From: Streptomyces sp. NBC_01353 | Lineage (GTDB): Bacteria; Actinomycetota; Actinomycetes; Streptomycetales; Streptomycetaceae | DNA length: 64,000 bases | Assembly (NCBI RefSeq): GCF_036237275.1 | Contig: NZ_CP108352.1 | Location: 3,472,001-3,536,000, forward strand | Reading direction: 5' to 3' | Part shown: piece after piece, positions 45,463-55,518 of the stretch | How the letters are laid out: each line of letters starts with the position of its first letter | How positions within the stretch are numbered: the stretch's first letter is position 1 | Made by a program: the position numbers and the translations under genes | Notes under the pieces: model-generated | The model's database searches: none | What the model saw: only the letters and a program-made list of their open reading frames with translations | What the model was told of the DNA's origin: nothing

Positions 45463-46869
45463 TCAGGGCAGGACGCGGCACAGCGCCGCCAGGGCGCCTG
45501 CCCAACTGCTGTCCGGGGGCGTGCCGTAGCCGACGACCAGGCCGTCCTGGGCTGTCGGGACGTCCGGGTGGCGGAAGCGGTTGAGGCCGAGGAGGGCCAG
45601 GCCCTGCCACGCCGCGGAGCGCAGGACCGCGGGCTCGAGGCCCGGCGGGAGCTCCAGGACCGCGTGGAGGCCGGCCGCGATGCCGCTCACCCGGGTCTCC
45701 GGGGAGTGCGCGGCCACCGCCTCCACCAGTTCGTCGCGGCGCCGCCGGTAGCGCAGCCGCATCGCCCGGACATGCCGGTCGTACGCACCCGAGGCGAGGA
45801 ACTCCGCGAAGGTCAGCTGCTCCAGCGAGCTGGACACCCAGTCCACCCGCCCCTTCGCCGCCACCACCTCGTCCACCAGGCGCTCCGGCAGCACCATCCA
45901 CGCCAGCCGCAGCCCGGGCGCCAGGGACTTGCTGGAGGTGCCCATGTAGACGACCCGCTCGGGGTCGAGGCCCTGGAGCGCGCCCACGGGCTGGCGGTCG
46001 TAGCGGAACTCCCCGTCGTAGTCGTCCTCCAGGACGAACCCGCCCGAGGCCCGCGCCCAGTCGATCGCCGCCACCCGCCGGTCGGGGTGGAGCGCGGCGC
46101 CGAGCGGGAACTGGTGGGCGGCCGTCATCAGCGCCGCGCCGACGCCCTTCATCTCGGCCAACCCCTCGGTCCTGGTCCCGAGTTCGTCGTACGGCAGGGC
46201 GGGCAGCCGCAGCCCGGCCCGGCGCAGCAGCTCCCAGTGCGCGTCGAGCCCGTACGACTCGACGGCCACCTCCCGCACGCGGCGTGCCCGCAGCACCTGC
46301 CCCATCAGCATCAGCCCGTGCACGAACCCGGCGCAGATCACGATCCGTTCCGGCCGCGCGTGGACGCCGCGCGCCCGGGCGAGGTACTCGGCGAGCACGG
46401 TGCGCAGTTCGATCCGGCCGCGCGGATCGCCGTAGCCGAACGCCTCGTGGGGCGCGGCCGTGAGCGCGCGCCGGGACGCCTTGAGCCATTCGGCGCGCGG
46501 GAAGGACGCGAGGTCGGGCGCGCCCGGCTTCAGGTCGTACGCCGGCCGGGCGGCGGCCGGCCGGGCCGCCGTCACCGGGGGTCGCGCGCCCGCCCGGCGC
46601 GGCACGGCCCGCTGGGCGACCCGCGTCCCGGAGCCCTGCCGGGCGGTCAGCCACCCCTCGGCGACCAGCTCGGCGTACGCGTCGGCGACGGTGTTGCGGG
46701 CCACGCCCAGGTCCGCCGCGAGCGAGCGGGAGGACGGCAGCCGTACGCCCGCCGCCAGGCGCCCGCTGCGCACCGCCTCCCGCAGGGCGTCCATCAGCCC
46801 CGTCCGCAGACCCGTGCCCCGCAGCTCCAGATGGAGGTCCGCCCCAAAAGTGGCCCACTCATTCGCCAT
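45463..46869 (-). CDS. MocR-family regulator (GntR HTH fused to aminotransferase domain)
   Basis: 468 residues. Residues 1-85 form a GntR winged helix (LPSSRSLAADLGVARNTVADAYAEL, then GSGTRV). Residues 110-468 are a fold-type I aminotransferase with ALLAILLED-type core replaced here by FVLEDDYDGEFRY and the PLP lysine in MGTSSKSLAPGLRL. MocR proteins sense PLP or an amino compound. It is divergent from an AhpD-like/PEP mutase-like operon across 47 bases and probably controls it. TATGGT lies 8 bases before its ATG. Confidence 0.9.
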   Translation of the reverse strand: MANEWATFGADLHLELRGTGLRTGLMDALREAVRSGRLAAGVRLPSSRSLAADLGVARNTVADAYAELVAEGWLTARQGSGTRVAQRAVPRRAGARPPVTAARPAAARPAYDLKPGAPDLASFPRAEWLKASRRALTAAPHEAFGYGDPRGRIELRTVLAEYLARARGVHARPERIVICAGFVHGLMLMGQVLRARRVREVAVESYGLDAHWELLRRAGLRLPALPYDELGTRTEGLAEMKGVGAALMTAAHQFPLGAALHPDRRVAAIDWARASGGFVLEDDYDGEFRYDRQPVGALQGLDPERVVYMGTSSKSLAPGLRLAWMVLPERLVDEVVAAKGRVDWVSSSLEQLTFAEFLASGAYDRHVRAMRLRYRRRRDELVEAVAAHSPETRVSGIAAGLHAVLELPPGLEPAVLRSAAWQGLALLGLNRFRHPDVPTAQDGLVVGYGTPPDSSWAGALAALCRVLP

Positions 46870-46916
46870 GGAAATGGACCATACTCCTGCGCCATCCCGG
46901 CCGTACGGTGATGACC

Positions 46917-47432
46917 ATGACGACCACCACGACGAACGACACCGTGAAGACCGAATACGCCCACGAGCACGCCCCCCGCCTCAACCTCGCCGAGCAGGTC
47001 CCGGAGTTCTACCGGGCGATGATCCGGCTGGAGCAGGCGGCCGCGAAGGACGTCGACCCGACCCTCTACCACCTGATCAAGATCCGGGCCTCGCAGATCA
47101 ACCGATGCGCGTTCTGCATCGACATGCACGCCAAGGACGCACTGGCGGAGGGCGAGTCGGTCGAGCGGATCGTCCAGCTGTCGGCCTGGGAGGAGTCGCG
47201 GCACTTCTACACCGAGCGCGAGCTGGCCGCGCTCGCGCTGACGGAGGCCGTCACCGTCCTCACCGACGGCTTCGTCCCCGACGAGGTGTACGCGAAGGCC
47301 GCGGCCCACTTCGACGCGACCGAACTCGCCCGGGTCATCGCCGCCATCACCGTCATCAACGCCTGGAACCGGATCGGCGTCAGCACCCGGTTGACGCCCG
47401 GCCACTACACCCCCGGGCAGTACGCAAAGTGA
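46917..47432 (+). CDS. Carboxymuconolactone decarboxylase-family (AhpD-like) protein
   Basis: 171 residues. The CxxC-x3-H signature is RCAFCIDMHAKDAL, as in AhpD-type alkylhydroperoxidases, which use the cysteine pair to reduce peroxides. ATG at 46917 is chosen over GTG 46908 and ATG 46911 because TACGGT lies exactly 7 bases upstream, with no ribosome site. It overlaps the next gene by 4 bases (GTGA). A MocR regulator is divergent from it. Confidence 0.87.
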   Translation: MTTTTTNDTVKTEYAHEHAPRLNLAEQVPEFYRAMIRLEQAAAKDVDPTLYHLIKIRASQINRCAFCIDMHAKDALAEGESVERIVQLSAWEESRHFYTERELAALALTEAVTVLTDGFVPDEVYAKAAAHFDATELARVIAAITVINAWNRIGVSTRLTPGHYTPGQYAK

Positions 47433-48172
47433 CCCCCGGGTCCCCCACCGACACGCTGCGCGCCCTGCACTCGGGGCGCGCGGCGGACGATCCGCTGGTC
47501 GTGCCGAGCCCGTGGGACGCGGCCAGCGCGCGCGTCTTCGAGGAGGCCGGCTTCCCGACGCTCGCCACACCGAGCGCGGGGATCGCCGCCTCCCTCGGGT
47601 ACGAGGACGGCGAGACCCCGCCCGAGGAGATGTTCGCGGCCGTGGCGAGGGTCGTGCGGGCGGTCTCCGTACCGGTCACGGCCGATCTGGAGGACGGCTA
47701 CGGCCTGGCCCCGAAGGAGCTCGTGGCGCGGGTCCTTCAGACCGGGGCGGCCGGGGTGAACCTGGAGGACACCGACCGCTCCGGCGGGCTCAAGGACCCG
47801 CGGGAGCACGCCGCCTGGCTCGCGGAGGTGCGGGCGGAGGCCGGGCCGCGGTTCTTTCTGAACGCGCGCGTGGACACCTATGTGCGCGGGGTGGACGACC
47901 CGGCCGCCGCGATCGAGCGGGCGCGGCTCTACACGGAGGCGGGTGCGGACTGTGTGTACCCGATCAACGCGCCTGCGGCCCATCTCCCGCTGCTGCGCGC
48001 CGAGATCGACGCACCGCTCAACGCCCTCGCCCTGCCCGACGGTCCGTCGCCCGCCGAGCTCGGGCGGCTGGGCGCGGCCCGGATCACCTTCGGCCACGGG
48101 CTGTTGCTGCGCACCTTGCGGGGTGTCGCGGAACTGGCGGGCGAGCTGGCCGGGTTCAGGCCCCCGGTGTGA
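47429..48172 (+). CDS. Isocitrate lyase/PEP mutase-family protein
   Basis: 247 residues of the PEP mutase/isocitrate lyase TIM barrel. VVPSPWDAASARVFEEAGFP, then TADLEDGYG, then GVNLEDTDRSGGL, and NARVDTYV are typical of the subgroup related to carboxyphosphonoenolpyruvate mutase and 2-methylisocitrate lyase-like proteins. The catalytic KKCG-type loop of isocitrate lyase is not present, so it is probably an oxaloacetate decarboxylase/PEP mutase-like enzyme of unknown substrate. It starts inside the AhpD-like gene stop. Confidence 0.85.
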   Translation: MTPGSPTDTLRALHSGRAADDPLVVPSPWDAASARVFEEAGFPTLATPSAGIAASLGYEDGETPPEEMFAAVARVVRAVSVPVTADLEDGYGLAPKELVARVLQTGAAGVNLEDTDRSGGLKDPREHAAWLAEVRAEAGPRFFLNARVDTYVRGVDDPAAAIERARLYTEAGADCVYPINAPAAHLPLLRAEIDAPLNALALPDGPSPAELGRLGAARITFGHGLLLRTLRGVAELAGELAGFRPPV

Positions 48173-48196
48173 AGGGGCCGAGCGCCGTGGACACGA

Positions 48197-48230
48197 CTCC
48201 GCCCCCGGTCGCGGACGACCGGGGGCGGAG
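48197..48230. terminator. Perfect bidirectional terminator
   Basis: A 15-bp perfect inverted repeat (CTCCGCCCCCGGTCG and its complement) with a 4-base loop, between the converging PEP mutase-like gene and mdh. Confidence 0.85.
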
Positions 48231-48250
48231 AGGGAACAGCCGGCTCAGGC

Positions 48251-49354
<1,104 letters not shown>

Positions 49355-49491
49355 TCAGGCTATCCGACCCGGGACCCGCTCAACCCCCACCCCCTTGTGG
49401 TCCGGCTCACTGCCACCCGACTGCCTCCGCACCGCGCCGCGGCGCGGTCACCGCTCGCCCGGCACCCCCACCGCGCCGGGCCGCGGCGCCG

Positions 49492-50478
49492 TCACCCCTC
49501 GTCGGTGCACCCCTTCGCCCCGCTCTTCAGCGTCGCGCAGGCCGTCGCGTCCGTGCCCTTGGCCACGGCGACCATCGGCGTGTACGCGTCGGCGTCGGCG
49601 TCCACCACCGCGTTCTGGCTGGTACCGGCGGCGGTGACGCGGACGGTGTCGCCGGGGCCCGCCCCGGTGATTCGCGCCCAGGCGGCGCCGCACGTCTTGC
49701 TGTACCTCACCTCCACCTGGCCGGCGGTGCCGACCCGGGCGCGGGAGACGGTGGCGGCGAAGGCGCCGCCGCAGCCCATCGCCTCCGGGTCCTGGCCCGC
49801 GCAGCCGGCTCCGGCGCATTTCACCCCTGCGGGGAGGGTGGTGCTGGGCGGGGTGCTCGGGGTCGCCGTGGGCGTGCCGCCGGCCTTCTTCCCGTCGTCA
49901 CCGGTGGAGCCGCCCCCGAGGTCGGTGAGGAGGACAGCCGCGGCGATGACGAGCAGGGCGCCGAGGACACCGGTCAGGATCAGCGCGGCGCGGCGCGGAC
50001 GTGAGGCCCCGGAGGGCTGCCGGGGCGGCGCCGGCGCCGGTGGCGCCGGTCCGGCGGGGGCCGCGGTGCGTCGGGCGGGCGCCGGGCCGGCGCCGCTTCC
50101 ACCCCTGGTCTCGGTCGAGGCGTTCGCGCCGGAGGGGCCGGGATCCCCGAGGGCGGCGCGCGCCTGCGAGATCCGCAGGGCTTCCATGGTCAGGTCGCGG
50201 CGCAGTTCGGAGCGGCTCCAGGCACGCTCGGCGAGCTCCCACATCGTCGTGAGATGGCCGGTGTCGGTGCCGGTCACCTCGGCGAGCGCGACGACGGCGC
50301 CCCGGGGCGCGAGGAGTCGTCCGCTGAGATACCGCTCCCATGAGGTCTTGCTGTAGCCGGTACGGTCCGCGACGGCGGCGATGCTCAGTCCGCTGCGGTC
50401 GACCAGGCGTCGTAACTGACTCGCGAACTCGCGTATCTGTGGGTCGAGTTCGTCCGGCAGGGCTTTCCAGCGAGGCAT
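49492..50478 (-). CDS. XRE-HTH membrane protein with DUF2690 domain
   Basis: 328 residues. A helix-turn-helix (LSIAAVADRTGYSKTSWERYLSG) sits at the N-terminus, then a Pro/Ala-rich linker, one membrane helix (ALILTGVLGALLVIAAAVLL), and an outer DUF2690 domain with paired cysteines (KCAGAGCAGQDPEAMGCGG, SKTCGAAWARI). It thus joins a cytoplasmic DNA-binding domain with an outer domain, and is a candidate transmembrane sensor-regulator. AAGGGGGAA precedes ATG 50478. A 253-base gap to the next gene on the right contains a terminator and no gene. Confidence 0.85.
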   Translation of the reverse strand: MPRWKALPDELDPQIREFASQLRRLVDRSGLSIAAVADRTGYSKTSWERYLSGRLLAPRGAVVALAEVTGTDTGHLTTMWELAERAWSRSELRRDLTMEALRISQARAALGDPGPSGANASTETRGGSGAGPAPARRTAAPAGPAPPAPAPPRQPSGASRPRRAALILTGVLGALLVIAAAVLLTDLGGGSTGDDGKKAGGTPTATPSTPPSTTLPAGVKCAGAGCAGQDPEAMGCGGAFAATVSRARVGTAGQVEVRYSKTCGAAWARITGAGPGDTVRVTAAGTSQNAVVDADADAYTPMVAVAKGTDATACATLKSGAKGCTDEG

Positions 50479-50673
50479 GTGCGTTCCCCCTTGTCCCCCT
50501 TTGTGTCCCCCAGAAGGATGCTCCGGGCCAGGATGGCAGTTCCCGGGGCAGGAGCGCACGGGTGCATACGAATCGGGCGTGCGCCCCCGGGGCGTAGCGG
50601 AATGGTCACTTCCGTGCCACAAGGCGCTGACGAACCTTGAACCACATTGGCACGTACATGACGCTCAAACGGA

Positions 50674-50715
50674 GGCGGCGCCCGTCCTCCCTCGGGGGAG
50701 AGGACGGGCGCCGCC
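50674..50715. terminator. Hairpin terminator after the folD-DUF3017 unit
   Basis: A 16-bp perfect inverted repeat (GGCGGCGCCCGTCCTC and its complement) with a 10-base loop, 17 bases beyond the DUF3017 stop. Confidence 0.8.
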
Positions 50716-50731
50716 GTTCCGTCGGGGGTGC

Positions 50732-51352
50732 CTAGGTGACCGTGAGATGGAGGATGTCCTCCAGGAACGGGATCCTGAGCCAGGGGTTCGGCTGCACCAT
50801 GAGCGCCAGCAGCACGATGAGCCCGCCCATGACCCCGTACGTGACCATGTCGGTGAACCGCGACCGTACGGCGAGCATCCCGACGGACGGCAGCGCACGC
50901 CGCAGCCCCGCGCCGGTGAGCAGCGCGACGCCGACGAGCATCGTGCCGACCCGGAACGACTGCGCGAACAGATCCGTCCCGACGATGAACAGTCCCAGGG
51001 CGGCCAGCCCGAGCACGGTCAGCAGCGGCCACTGCCGCGCCGGCGCGGGCGCCCCGACGGGAGCGGCCCGACCGCCGCCCTCGGGCCGCGCTGTGTCCGT
51101 GGTCATGGCGGGCGGACGCCGCGACCGCCCGGGGGTGGCCGCGGAGGCGTCCTTGGCGGACGGCTCGACGGTGTCCTCGACAGGGGCTGCGGACTCGACG
51201 GGGGCTGCGGACTCGGCGGAGGCGTCCGGCGCCGCACCCTCGCCCTCCGTCCGGTCCTCGGTCCGGCCCGCGTCCACGTCCTCGCCCGGGTCCCCGGCGC
51301 CCTCGGCGCCCTCGGCGCCCTCGGCGCCCTTGGCGCTCACGCGCGAGGTCAT
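50732..51352 (-). CDS. DUF3017 membrane protein
   Basis: 206 residues. The N-terminal 100 residues are low-complexity (Ala/Glu/Gly/Pro), including four copies of Glu-Gly-Ala coded by a 9-bp tandem repeat at 51296-51331. The C-terminal DUF3017 region has three to four membrane helices (LLTVLGLAALGLFIVGTDLF, then GMLAVRSRFTDMVTYGVMGGLIVLLALMV). It starts 2 bases after folD and is co-transcribed. Function unknown. A downstream start at MTTDTARPEGGG is possible. Confidence 0.8.
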   Translation of the reverse strand: MTSRVSAKGAEGAEGAEGAGDPGEDVDAGRTEDRTEGEGAAPDASAESAAPVESAAPVEDTVEPSAKDASAATPGRSRRPPAMTTDTARPEGGGRAAPVGAPAPARQWPLLTVLGLAALGLFIVGTDLFAQSFRVGTMLVGVALLTGAGLRRALPSVGMLAVRSRFTDMVTYGVMGGLIVLLALMVQPNPWLRIPFLEDILHLTVT

Positions 51353-51354
51353 CG

Positions 51355-52215
51355 TCAGAGCGCCGCGGCCGCGCGCTCCGCGGCCTCGACGACGTTGACC
51401 AGGAGCTGCGCACGGGTCATCGGGCCCACACCGCCGGGGTTCGGCGAGATCCAGCCCGCGACCTCGGAGACATCGGGGTCGACATCGCCGAGGATCTTTC
51501 CCTCTCCGTTGCGCGAGACACCGACATCGAGCACGGCGGCGCCCGGCTTCACGTCCTCGGCCTTGATCAGGTGCGGTACACCGGCCGCGGCGACGATGAT
51601 GTCGGCCCGCCGCAGATGCGCCGCCAGGTCACGCGTACCGGTGTGGCACTGCGTCACCGTCGCGTTCTCCGAGCGCCGGGTCAGCAGCAGCGGCATCGGG
51701 CGTCCGATGGTGACACCGCGCCCCACGACCACGACCTCCGCGCCGTTGATCTCCACGCCGTGCTCGCGCAGCAGCTGGATGATGCCGTACGGGGTGCAGG
51801 GCAGCGGCGCCGGCTCGTTCAGCACGAGACGGCCGAGGTTCATCGGGTGCAGACCGTCGGCGTCCTTGGCCGGGTCCATCAGCTCCAGGATGCGGTTCTC
51901 GTCGATGCCCTTGGGGAGCGGAAGCTGGACGATGTACCCGGTGCACGCCGGGTCCTCGTTGAGCTCGCGTACGACCGCCTCGATCTCGTCCTGGGTGGCG
52001 GTGGCGGGCAGTTCGCGCTGGATGGAGGCGATGCCGACCTGCGCGCAGTCGCGGTGCTTGCCTGCGACGTACTTCTGGCTGCCCGGGTCGTCACCGACCA
52101 GGATCGTGCCGAGGCCGGGCGTGACGCCCTTCTCGTTGAGGGCCGCCACACGGGCGGTCAGGTCGGACTTGATCGCGGCTGCGGTGGCCTTGCCATCGAG
52201 AATCTGGGCGCTCAT
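51355..52215 (-). CDS. folD: Methylenetetrahydrofolate dehydrogenase/cyclohydrolase
   Basis: 286 residues, the standard length. The catalytic lysine lies in [12 protein letters not shown], then QLPLPKGID, the Rossmann GRGVTIGRP, and the signature [17 protein letters not shown]. It interconverts methylene-THF, methenyl-THF and 10-formyl-THF with NADP, supplying formyl-THF for PurN and PurH. ATG at 52215 has GGGAG about 10 bases upstream; a longer frame is less likely. The leader shows no ZTP-type core. Confidence 0.96.
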   Translation of the reverse strand: MSAQILDGKATAAAIKSDLTARVAALNEKGVTPGLGTILVGDDPGSQKYVAGKHRDCAQVGIASIQRELPATATQDEIEAVVRELNEDPACTGYIVQLPLPKGIDENRILELMDPAKDADGLHPMNLGRLVLNEPAPLPCTPYGIIQLLREHGVEINGAEVVVVGRGVTIGRPMPLLLTRRSENATVTQCHTGTRDLAAHLRRADIIVAAAGVPHLIKAEDVKPGAAVLDVGVSRNGEGKILGDVDPDVSEVAGWISPNPGGVGPMTRAQLLVNVVEAAERAAAAL

Positions 52216-52460
52216 GAACCCATACTCCCGGATGACCCCTCGCTTGTTCCAATTCGGCCGTACACGGCCCTGCGCCGTGCGACGGGAGAGATTGCACTTG
52301 CACAACTCCCGGCATTCCGACTGGACAAAAAGTCGCTGCTACGACGACGATGACCGCGCAGTGCCGCGGGCAGTGCCGGGGGGCAAATCACTCAAAAGCT
52401 GTGAGAAGTACCTCCGCGCGGGCCGCGTCGTCCCCGCACAACCCACGGAGGAAACCCGCG

Positions 52461-53078
52461 ATGAGCTTCGGCGACCCGAACAACCCCTACGGCCAGCCGC
52501 AGGGTCAGCAGCCCGGATACGGTCAGCCGCAGGGCCAGCAGCCCGGCTACGGCTACCCGCAGCAGGCTCCGCAGGGTGTGCCCCCACAGCAGTACGGCTA
52601 CCCGCAGGCGCCGCCGGTCCAGCCGTACGGCGCGGGCGGTTACCCGCAGGTTCCGCAGAAGATGCCCGGCCTGATGACCGCGGCCCGAGTGATCCTGTTC
52701 GTCCTGGCGGGCCTGCAGATCATCATCGGGATCATCGCCGGCATCGGCATCGCGGCCGCCTCGAGCGCGGTCGACGACTCGGACGCCGCGACCGGCCTGG
52801 CCGGCCTGGGCTTCGCGCTCGTCGCCTTCCTGCTGGCCTTCGCCGCCCTGGGGATCTTCCTCGGAGTGAAGTTCGCCACCGGTGGCACCGCGATCCGCGT
52901 CATCACGATCATCTACGCCTCGCTGATGCTCATCGGCGGACTCGGCAACTTCGCCTCCGGCGAGCCCACCGGCGTCCCCGGCGGCATCATCAGCCTCGCC
53001 CTCGGCGGCATCATCCTCGCCTCGATGGTGAACTCGCAGGCGTCCGCGTGGTTCAACCGCCCGCGCAACCAGTACTGA
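52461..53078 (+). CDS. Hypothetical multi-pass membrane protein, Gln/Pro/Tyr/Gly-rich N-terminus
   Basis: 205 residues. Residues 1-65 are a disordered PQGQQPGYG-rich region encoded by a 30-bp tandem repeat (52491-52520 and 52521-52550). About four helices follow (ARVILFVLAGLQIIIGIIAG, then LAGLGFALVAFLLAFAALGIFLGV, then IRVITIIYASLMLIGGL, then a last helix). GGAGGA lies 10 bases before the ATG. Proteins of this design are frequent in Streptomyces, with no known function. Confidence 0.75.
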   Translation: MSFGDPNNPYGQPQGQQPGYGQPQGQQPGYGYPQQAPQGVPPQQYGYPQAPPVQPYGAGGYPQVPQKMPGLMTAARVILFVLAGLQIIIGIIAGIGIAAASSAVDDSDAATGLAGLGFALVAFLLAFAALGIFLGVKFATGGTAIRVITIIYASLMLIGGLGNFASGEPTGVPGGIISLALGGIILASMVNSQASAWFNRPRNQY

Positions 53079-53086
53079 TCCACTCG

Positions 53087-53128
53087 CGCGAAGGGGCCCG
53101 GTTCCTGATGGAACCGGGCCCCTTCGCG
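53087..53128. terminator. Perfect bidirectional terminator
   Basis: A 19-bp perfect inverted repeat (CGCGAAGGGGCCCGGTTCC and its complement) with loop TGAT, between converging genes. Confidence 0.88.
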
Positions 53129-53147
53129 TACGTACACGCCACACACG

Positions 53148-54599
53148 TCACACGCGGCGCAGCACCGCGAACTGTCCCGCCCGCGTCGACACCTCGTACC
53201 GCGCCTCCGGGTGCAGCGACGCCGCCAACTGGACCGGGTCCGTCACCGGCTGGGACCAGCCCGAGTCGAGGTCGAGGGCGAGGTAGTCGGGGCTGACGCC
53301 CTTCGCGCCGCCCACCCAGTAGACGGTGCGGTCCGCCGTGAGGTGGGCCATCAGCGTCACATTGGTCTCCACGCTCGCCCCCTCCGGGACCGCGTCCACC
53401 GCCCGCCTCGCGTCCAGCGTCCGGGTGTCCGTGGCGTACGTCTCCGAGCGGAGCAGCTCCCGCAGCGGGAGGTCCAGGGCGATCACGATCGAGACGGCCG
53501 TGACGACGGGGACGGCGACCTTCCCGTACGCGACGAGCCAGCCGCGCGGCGAGGTGCGGACGGCGCGCACGGCGTCGACGAGCGCGAGGAAGACGACCGG
53601 CATCAGGATGGCGCTGTAGTGCCAGATCATCCCCCAGTGGTTCGGGTCCTGGGAGAGGAAGCGCCAGCCGAGCGTCGGCAGCACGAGCAGCATCAGCGGG
53701 GAGCGCAGGGCGAGGAAGCCGGTGATGCCGACGAGGAAGAAGAGCATCTCCCACTTGACGTCGGAGCCGAGCGACGAGAGCACGGCGTGCACGAAGGAGA
53801 CGTCGGCCCCTTCGTTCGACTTCTCGATCTTGGCCCAGTAGTCGTACTGGCCGACCCGGCTCGCCGCGGGGATCAGGACCAGGACCGTCAGGGCGAAGAA
53901 GGCGGTGCCGAAAGCGGCCACGGCGGCGCCGAGGCGCTTCTGCCCCCGCACGAAGAGGACCGCGCCGACCATGGCGACGGTGAGCCCCATGTCCTCCTTG
54001 ACCAGGACGAGGGGGACGGCCCAGGCGACGGCGGCGGTCCAGCGCCCCAGGAGCAGGGCCCGGCAGGTCAGCGCGAGGAGCGGGACGGCGAAGGCGATCT
54101 CGTGGAAGTCGGACTTGACCGCTTCCTGGAGGCCCCAGGACAGGCCGTAGGCCACGGTGAGGCCGAGGCCGGCCGCGCGGCTGCCGAGCACCTGCTGCGC
54201 GGTGCGGCCGACGACGACGGCGGAGGCGGCGAAGAGCGCGGCCTGCGCGAAGAGAAGGGCGAGCGGGGAGGACCAGATCCAGTACAGGGGCGCGAGGAGT
54301 GCGGTGACCGGACTGAAGTGGTCCCCGAGTATGAGGAAGCCCGGGCCCTTGATGTCGACGACCGGCGCCCTGAGCTCGGCGTAGGCCCTGACGGACTGGT
54401 TGAAGATCCCGAGGTCCCAGGAGGGCGTACGGAACTGCTCGTACTGCACCCAGGAGTAGAGGAAGTACAGCGCGCAGAGCACGCCCGCCACGAGGACGTA
54501 CGGCCGCAGGGGCGCTTCGGAGGGACTGTCGTCCGGCGGCCCGGCGCCGGTCTCCGGGGCGGACGTCTCCGCCGCCGCCCCGTTCTGTACATCCAACAC
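53148..54599 (-). CDS. DUF2079 polytopic membrane protein
   Basis: 483 residues with about nine to ten membrane helices. LYFLYSWVQYEQFRTPSWDLGIFNQ and ILGDHFSPVTALLAPLYWI near the N-terminus are the conserved DUF2079 features, related to the GT-C/DUF2029-type glycosyltransferase fold. A C-terminal soluble domain of about 90 residues follows. It may transfer a lipid-linked sugar, but that is an inference from the fold. GTG at 54599 has AGGTGGGGG upstream. Confidence 0.85.
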   Translation of the reverse strand: MLDVQNGAAAETSAPETGAGPPDDSPSEAPLRPYVLVAGVLCALYFLYSWVQYEQFRTPSWDLGIFNQSVRAYAELRAPVVDIKGPGFLILGDHFSPVTALLAPLYWIWSSPLALLFAQAALFAASAVVVGRTAQQVLGSRAAGLGLTVAYGLSWGLQEAVKSDFHEIAFAVPLLALTCRALLLGRWTAAVAWAVPLVLVKEDMGLTVAMVGAVLFVRGQKRLGAAVAAFGTAFFALTVLVLIPAASRVGQYDYWAKIEKSNEGADVSFVHAVLSSLGSDVKWEMLFFLVGITGFLALRSPLMLLVLPTLGWRFLSQDPNHWGMIWHYSAILMPVVFLALVDAVRAVRTSPRGWLVAYGKVAVPVVTAVSIVIALDLPLRELLRSETYATDTRTLDARRAVDAVPEGASVETNVTLMAHLTADRTVYWVGGAKGVSPDYLALDLDSGWSQPVTDPVQLAASLHPEARYEVSTRAGQFAVLRRV

Positions 54600-54635
54600 C
54601 GCGCCCCCACCTAGCAGCCGCCGACAAAAGAGCAA

Positions 54636-55012
54636 CCCATTAGACCAGAGAGGGCGCGACCGACGGAATCACCGGTCAAACCCGTACGGAAGGGGAAACT
54701 CGAGAAGAGGATCAAGGGACTGTGACGGGCGTCACATTGACCGGAGTTGGAATTCACCACTCCACTCCCATGCACCCCCCATCTTCCCGCGATTCCCACT
54801 GGCTGCGCGCGAAGTGGATCTGCCCGCTCACTGATTCATCACGAGCGGAATCATTCGATCGCCCTGCGATATTTCAGCCACATTTCAAGGACGCTGGCCC
54901 GAACTCGTCCTGCGGAGCAAAAAGTTCCGTCCGGGGCCCGTAAACGCTGTGCTAGCTTCCTCGACCGGCAAGACCCGTATCTCCCACTCACAGCACGTGA
55001 AAGGAAGAGCAC
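54636..55012. other. About 380-bp region with no gene, upstream of I36 inhibitor gene
   Basis: It is lower in GC than its surroundings (runs such as GATATTTCAGCCACATTTCAAGG). It holds the divergent promoters of the DUF2079 and I36 genes. TGCTAGCTT at 54952-54960 is a possible -10 region for the rightward gene, giving a leader of about 50 bases. The motif GTGACGGGCGTCAC (54722-54735) is a perfect dyad. I see no ORF with good codon use. Confidence 0.5.
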
Positions 55013-55399
55013 ATGGTCAAGCGCAGAGTGATGGCCGCCGTTCTCGGCACCGCCGCCGCGGCCGGCATGACGATGGTCGCCTCGGCTCCCGCCCAGGCTG
55101 TCGACCGGAACTGCTACGACGGCAACTTCTGCGTCTATCAGGCTCAGGAGTTCAATACGAACTACCCGATGTACCGCTTCAGCGGGGCGGATGCCAACTG
55201 GTCCGACCAGTCGGCGATCTACGACAACGACAGCTCCTGGCGGAACCGCTGGAGCGTCACGGTGAAGGTGTACGCCCTCGCCAACTACTCCACCGTGAAC
55301 ACCTGCTTCAACCCGGGCTACCAGCTGGGCGCGAGCGGCAGCAGCTCGCAGAACAACAACGGCCGCTCGCACAAGTGGGACGGCACCAGCTGGTGCTGA
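55013..55399 (+). CDS. Secreted peptidase inhibitor family I36 protein
   Basis: 128 residues. A signal peptide (MAAVLGTAAAAGMTMVASAPAQA) gives a mature protein of about 99 residues with four cysteines (NCYDGNFCVYQ ... NTCFNPGYQL ... SWC). The layout matches the I36/SMI inhibitors, beta-gamma-crystallin-like Streptomyces metalloproteinase inhibitors. It would act outside the cell. AAGGAAG precedes the ATG, and a strong hairpin closes the gene, so it is monocistronic. Confidence 0.8.
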   Translation: MVKRRVMAAVLGTAAAAGMTMVASAPAQAVDRNCYDGNFCVYQAQEFNTNYPMYRFSGADANWSDQSAIYDNDSSWRNRWSVTVKVYALANYSTVNTCFNPGYQLGASGSSSQNNNGRSHKWDGTSWC

Positions 55400-55450
55400 C
55401 GCGCCGCTGACGGACCGTCCGGCGGTCCGAGGTTCGCACTCAGGTGAAAG

Positions 55451-55491
55451 CCGGATGCCTCCCCCTCATCGCAGGAGGGGGAGGCATCCGG
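55451..55491. terminator. Hairpin terminator after I36 gene
   Basis: A 17-bp perfect inverted repeat (CCGGATGCCTCCCCCTC and its complement) with a 7-base loop, between the I36 gene and the lipoprotein of the export operon. Confidence 0.8.
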
Positions 55492-55518
55492 CCCCACCAT
55501 AGCCCCGAGAGGACCCAG

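Noticed and set aside
52216..52460. ZTP-type riboswitch before folD
   Set aside because: The conserved CCGCCTGGGCA-like block and the GACTGGCG block are absent; likewise in the purN leader (62167-62340).
54636..55012. Short open frames in the gap before the I36 gene
   Set aside because: Poor third-position GC, no ribosome sites and no recognisable product; treated as regulatory DNA.
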